A stretch of 64,000 bases of DNA from Aeriscardovia sp. (GCA_017632945.1 JAGBQH010000012.1:207589-271588), one strand, 5' to 3'. Positions 28,474-37,423 are shown, counted from the first letter of the stretch. Notes: generated by a model from the letters alone, not told the origin. Program-made: numbers and translations.

Positions 28474-29315
28474 TTTTGCGAGTTTACCAAACCTGAGCAA
28501 AGTTCTAGCACGTTATAAATCAGCATCGCCCGAGTCATGGGCCCCACGCCTCCGGGGACGGTCGTATACCATAAAGCCTTTTCAAAGCAGGCGGGATCGA
28601 AATCTCCCATCAGTTTGCCATCCTTTAGGAAAAATCCGACGTCAACCAAAATGGATCCGTGGGAAATGAAGTCAGGCTTAATGAAGTGTCCGCGTCCTAC
28701 GCATGAAACTATGATTTCCGATCTTCTGGTGTACTTTTCAAGTTGAGGGGTATGGCTGTGGGCGAGGGTCACAGTGGCGTTAAGGCATGTGAGGAAAGCT
28801 GAAATAGGCCTGCCGGATGTGAGGCCCCTGCCTATGACGCACACATCCTTTCCTTCTATTTCTATTCCCACCGACTTCAGCATTTCCCATACCGCCAAAG
28901 CCGTGCACGGAATTACCCGTGGCCTTCCGGCATCGAGGCATGAAACGGAAATTGGGCACAGGCCGTCCGCATCCTTTTTAGGGTCTATCTTTGAAAGGAT
29001 TGGAAGGGGGTCGAGGCCGGGAAGCGGGAGCTGGACTATAAAAGCGGAGACACTGGGATCTTCATTGCATTCTTCCACTGCCTCTTTTACTTTTTCTTCA
29101 CTTGTTCCCTTCGGCAGCGAAAGGCATGAAAAATTCACACCAACTTTGTTGCAGTCTTTTTCCTTGCCGTGAATATAGGACAAAGATCCCGCGTCTTCTC
29201 CCACCATTATCACTTTTAAAGACGGTTCGATCCCCCTGGACTTAAGATCATTTGCCCTTGCTTTTAGGGATTCAAAAGTTTTATCGGCCAGAACCCTGCC
29301 GTCAATCTTGCCCAT
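28461..29315 (-). CDS. folD: methylenetetrahydrofolate dehydrogenase/cyclohydrolase
   Basis: A 284-residue FolD that interconverts methylene-, methenyl- and formyl-tetrahydrofolate. The catalytic YxxxK is in SYIHGKEKDC; QLPLP, DADGLCP and the C-terminal PGGVGPMTRAML are all family signatures; the NADP loop is VIGRGLTSGRP. It overlaps carD by 14 nt and is therefore co-expressed with it. Confidence 0.96.
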   Translation of the reverse strand: MGKIDGRVLADKTFESLKARANDLKSRGIEPSLKVIMVGEDAGSLSYIHGKEKDCNKVGVNFSCLSLPKGTSEEKVKEAVEECNEDPSVSAFIVQLPLPGLDPLPILSKIDPKKDADGLCPISVSCLDAGRPRVIPCTALAVWEMLKSVGIEIEGKDVCVIGRGLTSGRPISAFLTCLNATVTLAHSHTPQLEKYTRRSEIIVSCVGRGHFIKPDFISHGSILVDVGFFLKDGKLMGDFDPACFEKALWYTTVPGGVGPMTRAMLIYNVLELCSGLVNSQNDLS

Positions 29316-29808
29316 CTTCCCGCTTTGCTTCAGGTTCCTCTAGCTCTTTTTCAAACATCTCCGCAATTTCTGCTTTATCCATGTTTTTGCTGATTGCGAT
29401 TTCGGTATAGAGAATATCTTTTGCCTGGGAGAGAATTTTCTTTTCTCCATTGGCCATATCTGCGTCTTTCCTAGACAAATCCCTTACGACTTCGGCGATC
29501 TGCTCTAAGTCCCCGCTGTATATCTTTTCCTGGTTTGCCTTAAACCTTTTAGACCAATTCATCTTCTTCTCTTCCGCCTTCTCGGTTTTGAAAAGCTCTA
29601 AGATTTCATCGGCCTTTTCGGGAGAAATTACGTCTCTTACGCCAATCATGTCCAAATTTTTAACCGGAATCATGATCGTCAAATCATTGTTGAGTTCTGA
29701 TATAGTTTCGAGCTTTATGTAAACAGTGTCATTCCTGTTTTCAGTGCCTATTACTTTGCAACATCCGTGTCTTGGATAGACAACGATGTCTCCCTCGTTG
29801 TAAGACAT
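29302..29808 (-). CDS. carD: CarD-family transcription regulator
   Basis: A 168-residue CarD protein. The N-terminal RNA polymerase interaction domain (Tudor-like, residues 1-60) starts MSYNEGDIVVYPRHGCCKV; the helical C-terminal domain contains MNWSKRFKANQEKI. In actinobacteria CarD binds RNA polymerase beta and stabilises open complexes at rRNA and many other promoters. ATG 29808 has AGAGGATGG upstream. Two small inverted repeats lie in its leader. Confidence 0.94.
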   Translation of the reverse strand: MSYNEGDIVVYPRHGCCKVIGTENRNDTVYIKLETISELNNDLTIMIPVKNLDMIGVRDVISPEKADEILELFKTEKAEEKKMNWSKRFKANQEKIYSGDLEQIAEVVRDLSRKDADMANGEKKILSQAKDILYTEIAISKNMDKAEIAEMFEKELEEPEAKREDGQD

Positions 29809-29835
29809 ACCATCCTCTAAATAAATCTTGGAAGG

Positions 29836-29870
29836 GGGCGCCGGGCGCCCATCTCTTACATCTTAGATGG
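29836..29870. repeat. two consecutive inverted repeats in the carD leader region
   Basis: GGGCGC-CGG-GCGCCC (29836-29850) is followed at once by CCATCT...AGATGG (29849-29870). They lie upstream of carD on the minus strand and before the divergent response regulator. They could fold in the carD mRNA leader; role unknown. Confidence 0.4.
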
Positions 29871-29957
29871 CCTCTCTGTAAATTCATAGAATTTTAATGA
29901 ATTTTTTAAATTTATAACATCACAATCATAGTTTAAGTTAAGAGGGAAAGGTGAAAC

Positions 29958-30653
29958 GTGAATGAAAAAGATGAAGGGAATAAAAAGATTCTTCTGGCCG
30001 AAAGCTCCCTTGAAATGCGCACTTGTCTGGCAGAAAGGCTTAAAAGAGCTGAAAAGTGGGATGTAAAAGCGGTGGAAAGCGGAAAAGAAGCTTTGGAAGC
30101 CTGCACTGCATTCGAGCCAGATCTTGTGGTGATTGATAGAGAGCTTTGCGATATGGATGGCAAAGACGCGCTTTATTCCATGATTTCCAATCAAAGTCCT
30201 CTGATCGTTCTTTTCTCTTCCAAAACCGATGAAGCCGACAAAGTGATATGCCTGGGAATGGGGGCGGATGCGTATCTAGAAAAACCCGTCTCGGGCAGAG
30301 TCATAGAGGCACAATGCATGGCACTTTTTAGGCGCATGGAAAAAACTAGACTGGGGTACGGCAAAAAATCCATTCGGATGGAAAACCTTTATATAAATTC
30401 CCTTGGCAGGGAAGTTGAAGTCGGCGGGAAAAAAGTGGAACTGACTAAAACCGAATTTGAGATCCTACTTTTTTTGGCGAGGCGCCCGGGAGAAGCTTTG
30501 GAAAGAAAAGAAATAGCTTCCCACCTGCAAACCACCGCTACTTTTCACTCGCTTCGCTTTATAGACACCCATATAAAAAAAATCAGAAAAAAGATTAAAC
30601 CTATTGCCATAAAGACGGTTAGAGGCGTGGGATACGCTTTGGAGGAGAAGTAA
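29958..30653 (+). CDS. OmpR-family response regulator, orphan
   Basis: A 231-residue regulator: receiver at ~10-120 and a winged-helix DNA-binding domain at ~135-228 (KVELTKTEFEILLFLARRPG, DTHIKKIRKKI, IKTVRGVGYAL). The phospho-acceptor Asp is in LVVIDREL and the conserved Lys in YLEKPVS. The acidic pair that binds magnesium is weakened: LLAESS stands where related proteins have VVDDE. No kinase gene is adjacent. Start GTG 29958 after GGGAAAGG. It may be phosphorylation-independent. Target genes are unknown; the LCP enzyme gene is close downstream. Confidence 0.85.
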   Translation: MNEKDEGNKKILLAESSLEMRTCLAERLKRAEKWDVKAVESGKEALEACTAFEPDLVVIDRELCDMDGKDALYSMISNQSPLIVLFSSKTDEADKVICLGMGADAYLEKPVSGRVIEAQCMALFRRMEKTRLGYGKKSIRMENLYINSLGREVEVGGKKVELTKTEFEILLFLARRPGEALERKEIASHLQTTATFHSLRFIDTHIKKIRKKIKPIAIKTVRGVGYALEEK

Positions 30654-30665
30654 AAAGGAAGAAAA

Positions 30666-31061
30666 GTGAAAGACAGGCACGATCGAGGCAGGAAGGGCGC
30701 TTTTGCAGGCAAACTTCCTTATTACAGGACCAAGACTGGAAAATTTGAAAGGTTGACAGCTTTTCAAATGCGCAGGCTCTGGAGAAAGGATGAAAGGTTT
30801 GGGCGCATGGTGGAAGTGCAAATTCAAGATCTTCCTCCCCTCCTCAGCCTTGAAAGCGGGGAAAATCTTTATTCATCAGTGAAGGAGGGGGGAAAGGAAG
30901 GAAAATTTAGAATTATTCTCTACAGCAAAACCTTGGCTGAAAACTGCGCAGATGAATCCTCCCTTAGCGAGGCCATAGAAGGGGAAATGGTGGTTAGGCT
31001 GGCTGAGATTTTCAACGAGAGGCCCGAAGACATTGATCCGGATTTTGGATTTGATTCCTAG
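30666..31061 (+). CDS. conserved-looking hypothetical, possible degenerate zincin (DUF1025-like)
   Basis: A 131-residue protein starting at GTG 30666, 12 nt after the response regulator. The N-terminal 35 residues are basic. The C-terminal half resembles the actinobacterial metallopeptidase-like family (strand GKFRIILYSKTLAENC, then a helix), but where that family has HExxH the sequence reads VRLAEIFNERPED, so zinc binding would be lost. This family match is by eye and weak. It is probably co-transcribed with the response regulator. Confidence 0.5.
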   Translation: MKDRHDRGRKGAFAGKLPYYRTKTGKFERLTAFQMRRLWRKDERFGRMVEVQIQDLPPLLSLESGENLYSSVKEGGKEGKFRIILYSKTLAENCADESSLSEAIEGEMVVRLAEIFNERPEDIDPDFGFDS

Positions 31062-31153
31062 AACAGCGGATTACAAACTTTCCTGTATTTTCTTTACTGT
31101 AGAATTTGACTTGAACTTTTGCAGCCCTGTAGGTGGCCAGAAGAAAGGATGCG

Positions 31154-32338
31154 ATGACGCCAGATTACCCGGATGATGACCCGTTCACCAATCCGCCCAG
31201 CTTCTTACCTTCTTCGGACTCAAATTCGCGCCCTAAAAGATCGCCAGAGGCAAAAGAAGCATACAACCCCTACCTTCACGGTGCCCCCATCCAAGGTCCC
31301 AGGGTGGCTGTCAGCGGGAAAAAGCGAAAGCAGAAAGGGCGCCTGCCCAAAGGCAGCAGCCATGTCAGTTTTACAAGCAAGCTGCCGAGAAAAAAGCATC
31401 ACATATTTCTGGCGATATGCACTACCCTTGTTTCAATTATTTTCCTGCTCGTGGGGGCTGCAGGCGGGTTGTACCTGTGGGTGGATCACCAAATCCAGCA
31501 TTATCAGGCCCTTACCACCATGCCTAAAAACAGCATTGAAGAGAGCTGGCTTATAACTGGGGTAGATCAGAGAGACGGGGCCGCAGGAACCGGCGCCGCA
31601 GGGTCGGTTCCGGGCTTTAGGACAGACACCATAATGCTTCTAATAGAGCCCAAGCACGGAAAAGATGCCTTAATTTCCATCCCCAGAGACACTTTGGTCT
31701 ACGAGGACGGCTACTACATGAAAATCAACGCTATAGCAGAAGATTACGGCTGGCCGGCCCTCGCCTCCAAAGTAGAGCAGCTTACTGGGGTAAAGATAGA
31801 TCACGCAGTAAGGGCAAATTTTGACACTATAGAAGACGTAGTGAACGCTATGGGAGGAGTGTACGTCTGCTTTGACAGAACAGTAGACGACCCATATTCG
31901 GGCTTTAAGTGGAAGGCCGGATGCGGAGTTATGAACGGGCAGACGGCCCTAGCTTTTACAAGGGAAAGGCACTCCGACCCCTTGGGAGATATCGGCCGAG
32001 AGCAGCAGCAGCGCATCCTTATCCGCTACATGTTTAACGCCATCCTCAAGCCCAAGTTCTACCTCAACTTTAAACAAGTGGCCAAGGTCATCCAAATTGG
32101 CCTTCAAAACGTGAAGATAGACGACACTTCGCACGCCAACACCCTTATCAAAATGGCTTACGTCTTTTACGAGGCCACCCACCACGGAATAACGGGGATC
32201 CCATATATTTCAGATCTTGGTTATGAAGTGCCGGGAGTTGGAGACTGCATCCTCTGGAATACCACGGAAACAAAACAGATGTTCCAGAATATAATAAACG
32301 GAAAGCTCCCCGCAGGCACCGTGGGCGGGGTACAGTAA
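31154..32338 (+). CDS. LytR-CpsA-Psr (LCP) family glycopolymer transferase
   Basis: A 394-residue LCP protein. After a ~70-residue basic, proline-rich cytoplasmic part comes one membrane helix (HIFLAICTTLVSIIFLLVG), then the extracellular LCP domain with FRTDTIMLLI and ALISIPRDTLVY, MKINAIAEDYG, and ARNFD-like VRANFDTIEDVVNAMGG. LCP enzymes attach undecaprenyl-linked glycopolymers to peptidoglycan. I choose ATG 31154, which has AAGAAAGGA just upstream; a GTG at 31133 would add seven residues. Confidence 0.92.
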   Translation: MTPDYPDDDPFTNPPSFLPSSDSNSRPKRSPEAKEAYNPYLHGAPIQGPRVAVSGKKRKQKGRLPKGSSHVSFTSKLPRKKHHIFLAICTTLVSIIFLLVGAAGGLYLWVDHQIQHYQALTTMPKNSIEESWLITGVDQRDGAAGTGAAGSVPGFRTDTIMLLIEPKHGKDALISIPRDTLVYEDGYYMKINAIAEDYGWPALASKVEQLTGVKIDHAVRANFDTIEDVVNAMGGVYVCFDRTVDDPYSGFKWKAGCGVMNGQTALAFTRERHSDPLGDIGREQQQRILIRYMFNAILKPKFYLNFKQVAKVIQIGLQNVKIDDTSHANTLIKMAYVFYEATHHGITGIPYISDLGYEVPGVGDCILWNTTETKQMFQNIINGKLPAGTVGGVQ

Positions 32339-32358
32339 GATTAAAAAGGAAGGGCGAA

Positions 32359-32742
32359 GTGGACAAGTACGATCCGCTGCCTGATTGTACTTTTGGGCAG
32401 GCGATTGCAAGGTTTTTCAAAAAGTACGTGCAATTTAAAGGAGCGGCTTCAAGAAGCGAGTTTTGGTGGGCTTTCCTGTTCACATTTGGAGTGGGCATAA
32501 TCTTGCGCCTCATCTCGCTTCCCTGCCACGTGCTAGACATCCTCGTGGTTCTCTGGGAGTTGGCCATCCTCATTCCTGACCTTTCCATCACGTGCAGGAG
32601 GCTTCATGACGGAGGATTTTCAGGCAAGCTCAACTGGCTCTACCTTGTCCCGATTTTGGGAGGGATAGCCCTGCTTGTAATGTGCGCCCTTCCCACCCGA
32701 GACGACCGCTGGAAAGACGAGTGGTTCGCCGAAATAAATTAG
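32359..32742 (+). CDS. DUF805 membrane protein
   Basis: A 127-residue protein with the DUF805 pattern: YVQFKGAASRSEFWWAFLF before the first helix, ITCRRLHDGGFSGKLNWL before the last, and three or four membrane segments. Function unknown. Start GTG 32359, 20 nt after the LCP gene. Confidence 0.85.
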   Translation: MDKYDPLPDCTFGQAIARFFKKYVQFKGAASRSEFWWAFLFTFGVGIILRLISLPCHVLDILVVLWELAILIPDLSITCRRLHDGGFSGKLNWLYLVPILGGIALLVMCALPTRDDRWKDEWFAEIN

Positions 32743-32757
32743 AAGAAAAGAGTAAAT

Positions 32758-33144
32758 ATGGCAACTAGAAAAATTATGCTTACCAGGCTCGAAGACGGAA
32801 CCGTAGAAGCCCGCAGCCAGAGCGGGGCCAGAATGGTTTTAGGCCACATGGAGGGGGTATTTGACCCGGGCGAAGTGGCGCAGATCGCGCTGGCAGGATG
32901 TGCCATTCTTAGCTCCCGGAGGGAAACTGTGGGAGACGAAGTGAGGGCGGAAGTGTCCGGAGAATACAACGAAGAATCAAACCGCTTCGAATCTTTTAGC
33001 GAAACCCTCTTCATAAAGGGAGAAGAGGAGCCCGGAAAGCTCGAGCAGGCAGTGCAGGATGCCATAAGGACAAACTGCACCATAGCCAGAACCTATGAAC
33101 ACGGCGCCAAGGTTCAGGTCAATGTCGAGATAGAGAAAAAGTGA
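32758..33144 (+). CDS. OsmC-family protein
   Basis: A 128-residue OsmC/Ohr-like protein. The two redox cysteines appear in place: GEVAQIALAGCAI before the long helix and RTNCTIARTYEHG near the C-terminus. Members reduce organic hydroperoxides using thiols. It is short but complete. Its stop overlaps the next start (GTGA). The specific peroxide substrate is unknown. Confidence 0.82.
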   Translation: MATRKIMLTRLEDGTVEARSQSGARMVLGHMEGVFDPGEVAQIALAGCAILSSRRETVGDEVRAEVSGEYNEESNRFESFSETLFIKGEEEPGKLEQAVQDAIRTNCTIARTYEHGAKVQVNVEIEKK

Positions 33145-33419
33145 GCCTAGCTCCCCTTTTTAATCCCAAAAAAAGAAAACCCGATCCCAAGCCTGCCAGG
33201 GTAAACTTGAGGATTGTCATTTCGATAGGCTTAATCATATGGGGTCTGGTTTTCCTCTACGTAGCAATCGTAGACATATGGATTAAGCAGATCCTGGCTG
33301 TCTATCCCCTATTGATAACATGTTTCGGCCTGGTAATCGGGGTGCTTTTGATGCTCTGGGAAGTTGTGTACAGAGATAAGTACTACAGCAAGCCCGAGCG
33401 CAAGCACAAAAAAAGCTGA
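33141..33419 (+). CDS. small two-helix membrane protein of unknown function
   Basis: A 92-residue protein with a basic N-terminus, two membrane helices (~25-47 and ~52-73) and a basic Lys/His tail. It starts at a GTG overlapping the OsmC stop. I do not recognise the family. The stop is directly adjacent to the stop of the convergent gpmA with no bases between. Confidence 0.65.
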   Translation: MSLAPLFNPKKRKPDPKPARVNLRIVISIGLIIWGLVFLYVAIVDIWIKQILAVYPLLITCFGLVIGVLLMLWEVVYRDKYYSKPERKHKKS

Positions 33420-34097
33420 CTAGAGCTCCAAATGTTTTTCTGACACGACCTCAAGATCGTGGTCGAGCTCAAAAAGCATGGGCTTGGCAGTAGGAAGGTT
33501 TAGCTGCTGAACTTCCTGGGCGCTCAAGTGGTTCAGCTTTTTTATAAGGGCGCGAAGAGAATTGCCATGAGCACAGACCATTACCAACTTGTTTTCTACA
33601 AGCTGGGGCACGATTTGTTCGTACCAATAAGGTTCCAGTCGCTCCAACACATCCTTTAGAGACTCGGTTCTGGGTACAAATTCGTACTTAGGGTCGTTTT
33701 CCTGGCTGTAAGGGCTTCCCTCTTCTATTGGGTTGGGGGGAGTGTCGTAAGACCTTCTCCAGAGCATGAACTGCTCTTCGCCCACTTCTTTTCTTACTTC
33801 TTCCTTGTTGCGGCCCTGGAGAGCTCCGTAGTGCCTCTCATTTAATCTCCATGATCTTTTAACGTCTATCCAGCCTCTGCCTTCTACTTGCAGGCAGTAA
33901 AAAGCCGTAGCGATAGAGCGCTGAAGGAGGGAGGTAAAAAGAAAATCGGGATATAGGTCGTTGGCCTTGAGGATCTGGCCGGCCTTTTTAGCTTCTTCTA
34001 TGCCGTTTTCGCTGAGAGGGATATCAACCCATCCGGTAAACCTGTTTTCCAGGTTCCATTGGCTTTCTCCATGCCTCAAAAGAATTAATTTGTACAT
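33420..34097 (-). CDS. gpmA: 2,3-bisphosphoglycerate-dependent phosphoglycerate mutase
   Basis: A 225-residue dPGM of glycolysis. The phospho-histidine motif is LLRHGESQWN at residues 5-14; NRFTGWVDIPLSENG, ERHYGALQG and VCAHGNSLRALIKKL are further family marks. TAGAAT lies 6 nt before the ATG in the 18-nt gap after menA, so the gene may have its own promoter giving a leaderless mRNA; GGGAGC is directly against the ATG. Confidence 0.97.
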   Translation of the reverse strand: MYKLILLRHGESQWNLENRFTGWVDIPLSENGIEEAKKAGQILKANDLYPDFLFTSLLQRSIATAFYCLQVEGRGWIDVKRSWRLNERHYGALQGRNKEEVRKEVGEEQFMLWRRSYDTPPNPIEEGSPYSQENDPKYEFVPRTESLKDVLERLEPYWYEQIVPQLVENKLVMVCAHGNSLRALIKKLNHLSAQEVQQLNLPTAKPMLFELDHDLEVVSEKHLEL

Positions 34098-34103
34098 GCT
34101 CCC

Positions 34104-34109
34104 ATTCTA
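34104..34109 (-). promoter_or_regulatory. -10 box TAGAAT, 6 nt before gpmA
   Basis: Minus-strand TAGAAT, then GGGAGC, then ATG. It sits between the menA stop (34116) and the gpmA start. No good -35 is visible. Confidence 0.5.
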
Positions 34110-34115
34110 TTTCTT

Positions 34116-35021
34116 TTATGCCAAGGCAACGGCAAGGAAGAGGCAGATAAGAAGGAGCCGGGAGGAAAGCAACCTCATCCCGCTTTTCCAACGCCTTTTG
34201 GCCACGGCCCGGCAGGAAAAGAAGATAAGGGTAAAATCGCAGACGACATAGGGAGCAACTAGCCACGGAAGCCGGTAGTAGCCCAGGAGAAAGGAAAGGG
34301 AGAGGAGGGAGAAAAAGAGGAAGATGGGAAGGAAAAAGGCGTAACTCATCCCAAGCCATACCGCCAAAGTTATTTTTCCGTGCCTTTTATCTTCCTCTCT
34401 GTCCCGGAAGTTGTTTAAAGCCAGAATTGACACGCTGCTTAAGCCAAAACAGATGGAAAGAATTGCAAATAGGGCCGAATGGAAGTGTAAAAAAGAACTC
34501 TGGGCTATAAGGTAGCCGCTTCCCATAGTGTCTACAAAACCAAAGAAGGTTAAGACCGAAATTTCGCCTAACGCCATATAGCCGTAGGGTCTTTTCCCTC
34601 CTACGTAAAACCAGCCTGCCAAAAAACAGGCAACCCCAATCAGAAGGAACCAAAAGTCTTTTGCAACAGCGCAAGCTGCAATTCCGGAGGCCGCACATGC
34701 TACCGCGCATATTGCGCAGGCGCAAAGAAGATCTTTTCGTGTTACAAGTCCTGAGGCCAAAAGGCGGATTGGGCCCCGATTTTCCCCCTCGGATCCTGTT
34801 CTTTTTTCATCGGTCCCCTTCACGCCGTCCGAATAATCATTTGCGAAATTGGCAAAAAGCTGCATAAAAAGGGCTGTCAAAAGACACAACAAGGCCTCCA
34901 GATAGCCTACAGGCCTGAAGGTTTTGCAATTTAAGCCCAGGTCTAAAAGAAAAGCTCCTATGACAGGGCAAATTCCGGCCGGGAGCGTGCGCAGTCTAGC
35001 CCCCAAAAGCCATTTGCGCAT
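34116..35021 (-). CDS. menA: 1,4-dihydroxy-2-naphthoate polyprenyltransferase
   Basis: A 301-residue UbiA-family membrane prenyltransferase. The first aspartate-rich motif is NFANDYSDGVKGTDEKR near residue 60 and the second is NNFRDREEDKRHGK near 190; about eight or nine membrane helices. It attaches the isoprenoid tail in menaquinone synthesis, which fits MenA best. No other menaquinone gene is visible. It starts 4 nt after the lysS stop. Confidence 0.88.
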   Translation of the reverse strand: MRKWLLGARLRTLPAGICPVIGAFLLDLGLNCKTFRPVGYLEALLCLLTALFMQLFANFANDYSDGVKGTDEKRTGSEGENRGPIRLLASGLVTRKDLLCACAICAVACAASGIAACAVAKDFWFLLIGVACFLAGWFYVGGKRPYGYMALGEISVLTFFGFVDTMGSGYLIAQSSFLHFHSALFAILSICFGLSSVSILALNNFRDREEDKRHGKITLAVWLGMSYAFFLPIFLFFSLLSLSFLLGYYRLPWLVAPYVVCDFTLIFFSCRAVAKRRWKSGMRLLSSRLLLICLFLAVALA

Positions 35022-35025
35022 TTTA

Positions 35026-36666
35026 TTACAGGGGTTTTACAAGGGGAAAAGTAATGGTATCGCGTATAGTAAGGCCCGTCATGGCTATAAGGAGCCTATC
35101 GATGCCCATGCCCATTCCCCCCGCAGGAGGCATTCCATAACTCATGGCCTCCAAAAAATCTTCATCTACAAGCATGGATTCTTCGTCGCCCATGCTGGCC
35201 TGCCTTGCCTGTTCAACCAGCCTCTTTCTTTGCACTACCGGATCGTTTAATTCGGAATAGGCCGTAGCCAATTCAAATCCCCTGACATAAAGATCCCACT
35301 TTTCCGTCACTCCCGGCCTGGAGGGGGAAGACTTGGTGAGGGGGGAGGTGTCGGTGGGGAAGTTTGCTACGAAAGTAGGCTCCCAAAGCGTAGAGGGATC
35401 TTGGGTGTAGAAGTTTTCCCAAATCTGTTCTACAAGTTTTCCGTGGTTGGTCACTGCCTCTTTTTCTAGGCCCAGCTGATCGCAAATCTTAGAAAGTTTT
35501 TCTACGGGGGTCTGCGGAGTTATTTCCTCTCCCAGTTTTTCCGAGAGGGAGGAGTAGAGATCCATCCACTTCCACTCCCCTGCAAAGCTGTATTCGCTCC
35601 CGTCTTTTAAAGTTACGGTTTCCGATCCGAATACGTCTTTAGCCGCGCTCTTTATGAGGTATTCGGTCAACTCTGCCATGCTCTTATAAGTTCCAAAGGC
35701 CTGATAGGCTTCCAGAGCGGTAAATTCCGGAGCGTGAGTGGCATCTATGCCTTCATTTCTGAAGTTTCTGTTGATCTCAAAAACTTTTTCTACTCCCCCC
35801 ACGAGCAGCCTTTTCAAGAAGAGTTCGGGGGCAATCCTGAGGTACAGATCCATATCCAAGGCGTTCATATGGGTTACAAAAGGTTTAGCTGAAGCTCCTC
35901 CATGGATAGTCTGAAGGAGCGGAGTTTCCGCTTCCATATACCCTCTTTGGGCAAAGCGGGAGCGGAGGGAGGAGAGGGTTTTGGACCTTACCTCAAAAGT
36001 TCGCTTTTCTTCTTTGCTCACTATTAAAGCCACGTACGGCTTTCGCGTGCGCTGCTCGTCTGTAAGTTCCTTATGCATTACAGGAAGAGGGCGCAGGGCC
36101 TTGGAAGCCATCTTCCAGTTTTTGGCCATAATGCTTAACTCGCCGGTATTGGAATTTACTATTTCCCCTTCTGCAAACAAAAAGTCCCCAATATCTGCCA
36201 TTTGCTTGAAGGAAGAAAGGGACTGCGCACCTACTTCCTTTTTGGAAATCATGATTTGGAGGGAATTAAATTCGCCGTCTTGAAGCTCTACAAAGCAAAG
36301 CCCTCCGGCATTGCGGATAAATACTGCTCTTCCAGCCACGGCCGCGTTCTGCCCGCTTTTCCCTCCCTTCTCCATTTTTCCGGCCCATTTTTCGCGGATG
36401 CCTTTTATGGAGGAAGTTATGGGCAACTCTACGGGATAAGGGTTAATCCCTTCATCAAGCATTTGATCCCTTTTGGCAATTCTTACCAAGGTCTGCTCAG
36501 GGAAGGAAACTTGGCCGAAATCTTTCAGTCCCCGGGCAGAAATTTCTTCAACCCCTTCCCCCTCTTTTACCCAGCGGTCTACAGCTTCCTCTTCTTCCAT
36601 CAGCTTTTCAGCTTTGTCCAAGGGAAGCAGTTGCGAAGCTGTGTTTTCTCTATTTTCTTCTGACAT
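35026..36666 (-). CDS. lysS: lysyl-tRNA synthetase (class II)
   Basis: A 546-residue class II LysRS. N-terminal ~90 residues are an extension, then the OB-fold anticodon-binding domain (~100-200), then the catalytic core with motif 2 FRNEGIDATHAPEFTALEAY and motif 3 GMGMGIDRLL. I use ATG 36666 (MSEEN); an in-frame start 21 nt upstream runs through the -10 box. TATACT sits 7 nt before this ATG and there is no Shine-Dalgarno, so the mRNA is probably leaderless. Confidence 0.96.
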   Translation of the reverse strand: MSEENRENTASQLLPLDKAEKLMEEEEAVDRWVKEGEGVEEISARGLKDFGQVSFPEQTLVRIAKRDQMLDEGINPYPVELPITSSIKGIREKWAGKMEKGGKSGQNAAVAGRAVFIRNAGGLCFVELQDGEFNSLQIMISKKEVGAQSLSSFKQMADIGDFLFAEGEIVNSNTGELSIMAKNWKMASKALRPLPVMHKELTDEQRTRKPYVALIVSKEEKRTFEVRSKTLSSLRSRFAQRGYMEAETPLLQTIHGGASAKPFVTHMNALDMDLYLRIAPELFLKRLLVGGVEKVFEINRNFRNEGIDATHAPEFTALEAYQAFGTYKSMAELTEYLIKSAAKDVFGSETVTLKDGSEYSFAGEWKWMDLYSSLSEKLGEEITPQTPVEKLSKICDQLGLEKEAVTNHGKLVEQIWENFYTQDPSTLWEPTFVANFPTDTSPLTKSSPSRPGVTEKWDLYVRGFELATAYSELNDPVVQRKRLVEQARQASMGDEESMLVDEDFLEAMSYGMPPAGGMGMGIDRLLIAMTGLTIRDTITFPLVKPL

Positions 36667-36673
36667 ACAATAC

Positions 36674-36679
36674 AGTATA
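36674..36679 (-). promoter_or_regulatory. -10 box TATACT, 7 nt before lysS ATG
   Basis: Minus-strand TATACT, spacer GTATTGT, then ATG. The expected transcription start coincides with the start codon. Confidence 0.65.
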
Positions 36680-36775
36680 AAAAACAAGCCAGTCGGGGGC
36701 GTTGGGAATTTAAAGAAGAGTGTTTTAAAGGGATTAAAATAGCCTATGACAACGACGTTTTAGAAAGCAAGAGCG

Positions 36776-37423
36776 ATGGAACCGATCCTCTCTTCAAAAG
36801 GACGCTACAAGCGCATGAGGGAAGAGACTATGACGCCTGCCAACATAGTCACTTATATGCGAATCCTAATGGTAATAGCCATCGTTATTTTGCTAGCATT
36901 TGCAGGCCCTGCCAAAAGTAATACCGAAAGGTGGGTTGCTGCAGCGCTGTTTATAATCGCAGCCAGCACCGATAAGGTAGACGGTTACCTGGCCAGAAGC
37001 CGCAACCAAGTTACAACTTTAGGGAAGCTTCTTGACCCCGTAGCCGATAAACTCCTCATATGCTCCTGCCTCATAGTCCTTTCCTGCTTTGGAACCGTAT
37101 GGTGGTGGGTTACAATCCTATTTCTCGTTAGAGAAGTGTGGATTACGATTCTTAGAATTTATGCCAAGAGAAGGTATGGCATAGTGGCTGCGGCCGACCT
37201 TTTGGGAAAGCTTAAAACCGTATTTGAATGCGTGGCTATAGGCATGATTCTTTCACCGCTGTGGGCGATCCAAAGAATACCTGAAATCTTGGCCATTTCC
37301 TATTACTACCTAATGATGGGCATTTTAGGAATTGCTTTAGGTCTTTGTTATGCTTCAGGAGCTAGTTATACGGTCTCCATTTTTTCGCAAATGAGAAAGG
37401 CTTCGCGTGCCTCTAGGAAATAA
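36776..37423 (+). CDS. pgsA: CDP-diacylglycerol-glycerol-3-phosphate 3-phosphatidyltransferase
   Basis: A 215-residue CDP-alcohol phosphatidyltransferase of phosphatidylglycerol synthesis. The catalytic signature spans residues ~64-87: D, then DG, AR, G, and D...D (STDKVDGYLARS, GKLLDPVADK). Four or five membrane helices. A second start, ATG 36830, has a better ribosome site (GAGGGA) and aligns with where PgsA proteins usually begin. A TAAAAT at 36735-36740 may be the -10. First gene of the pgsA-cinA-clgR-recA-recX string. Confidence 0.92.
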   Translation: MEPILSSKGRYKRMREETMTPANIVTYMRILMVIAIVILLAFAGPAKSNTERWVAAALFIIAASTDKVDGYLARSRNQVTTLGKLLDPVADKLLICSCLIVLSCFGTVWWWVTILFLVREVWITILRIYAKRRYGIVAAADLLGKLKTVFECVAIGMILSPLWAIQRIPEILAISYYYLMMGILGIALGLCYASGASYTVSIFSQMRKASRASRK

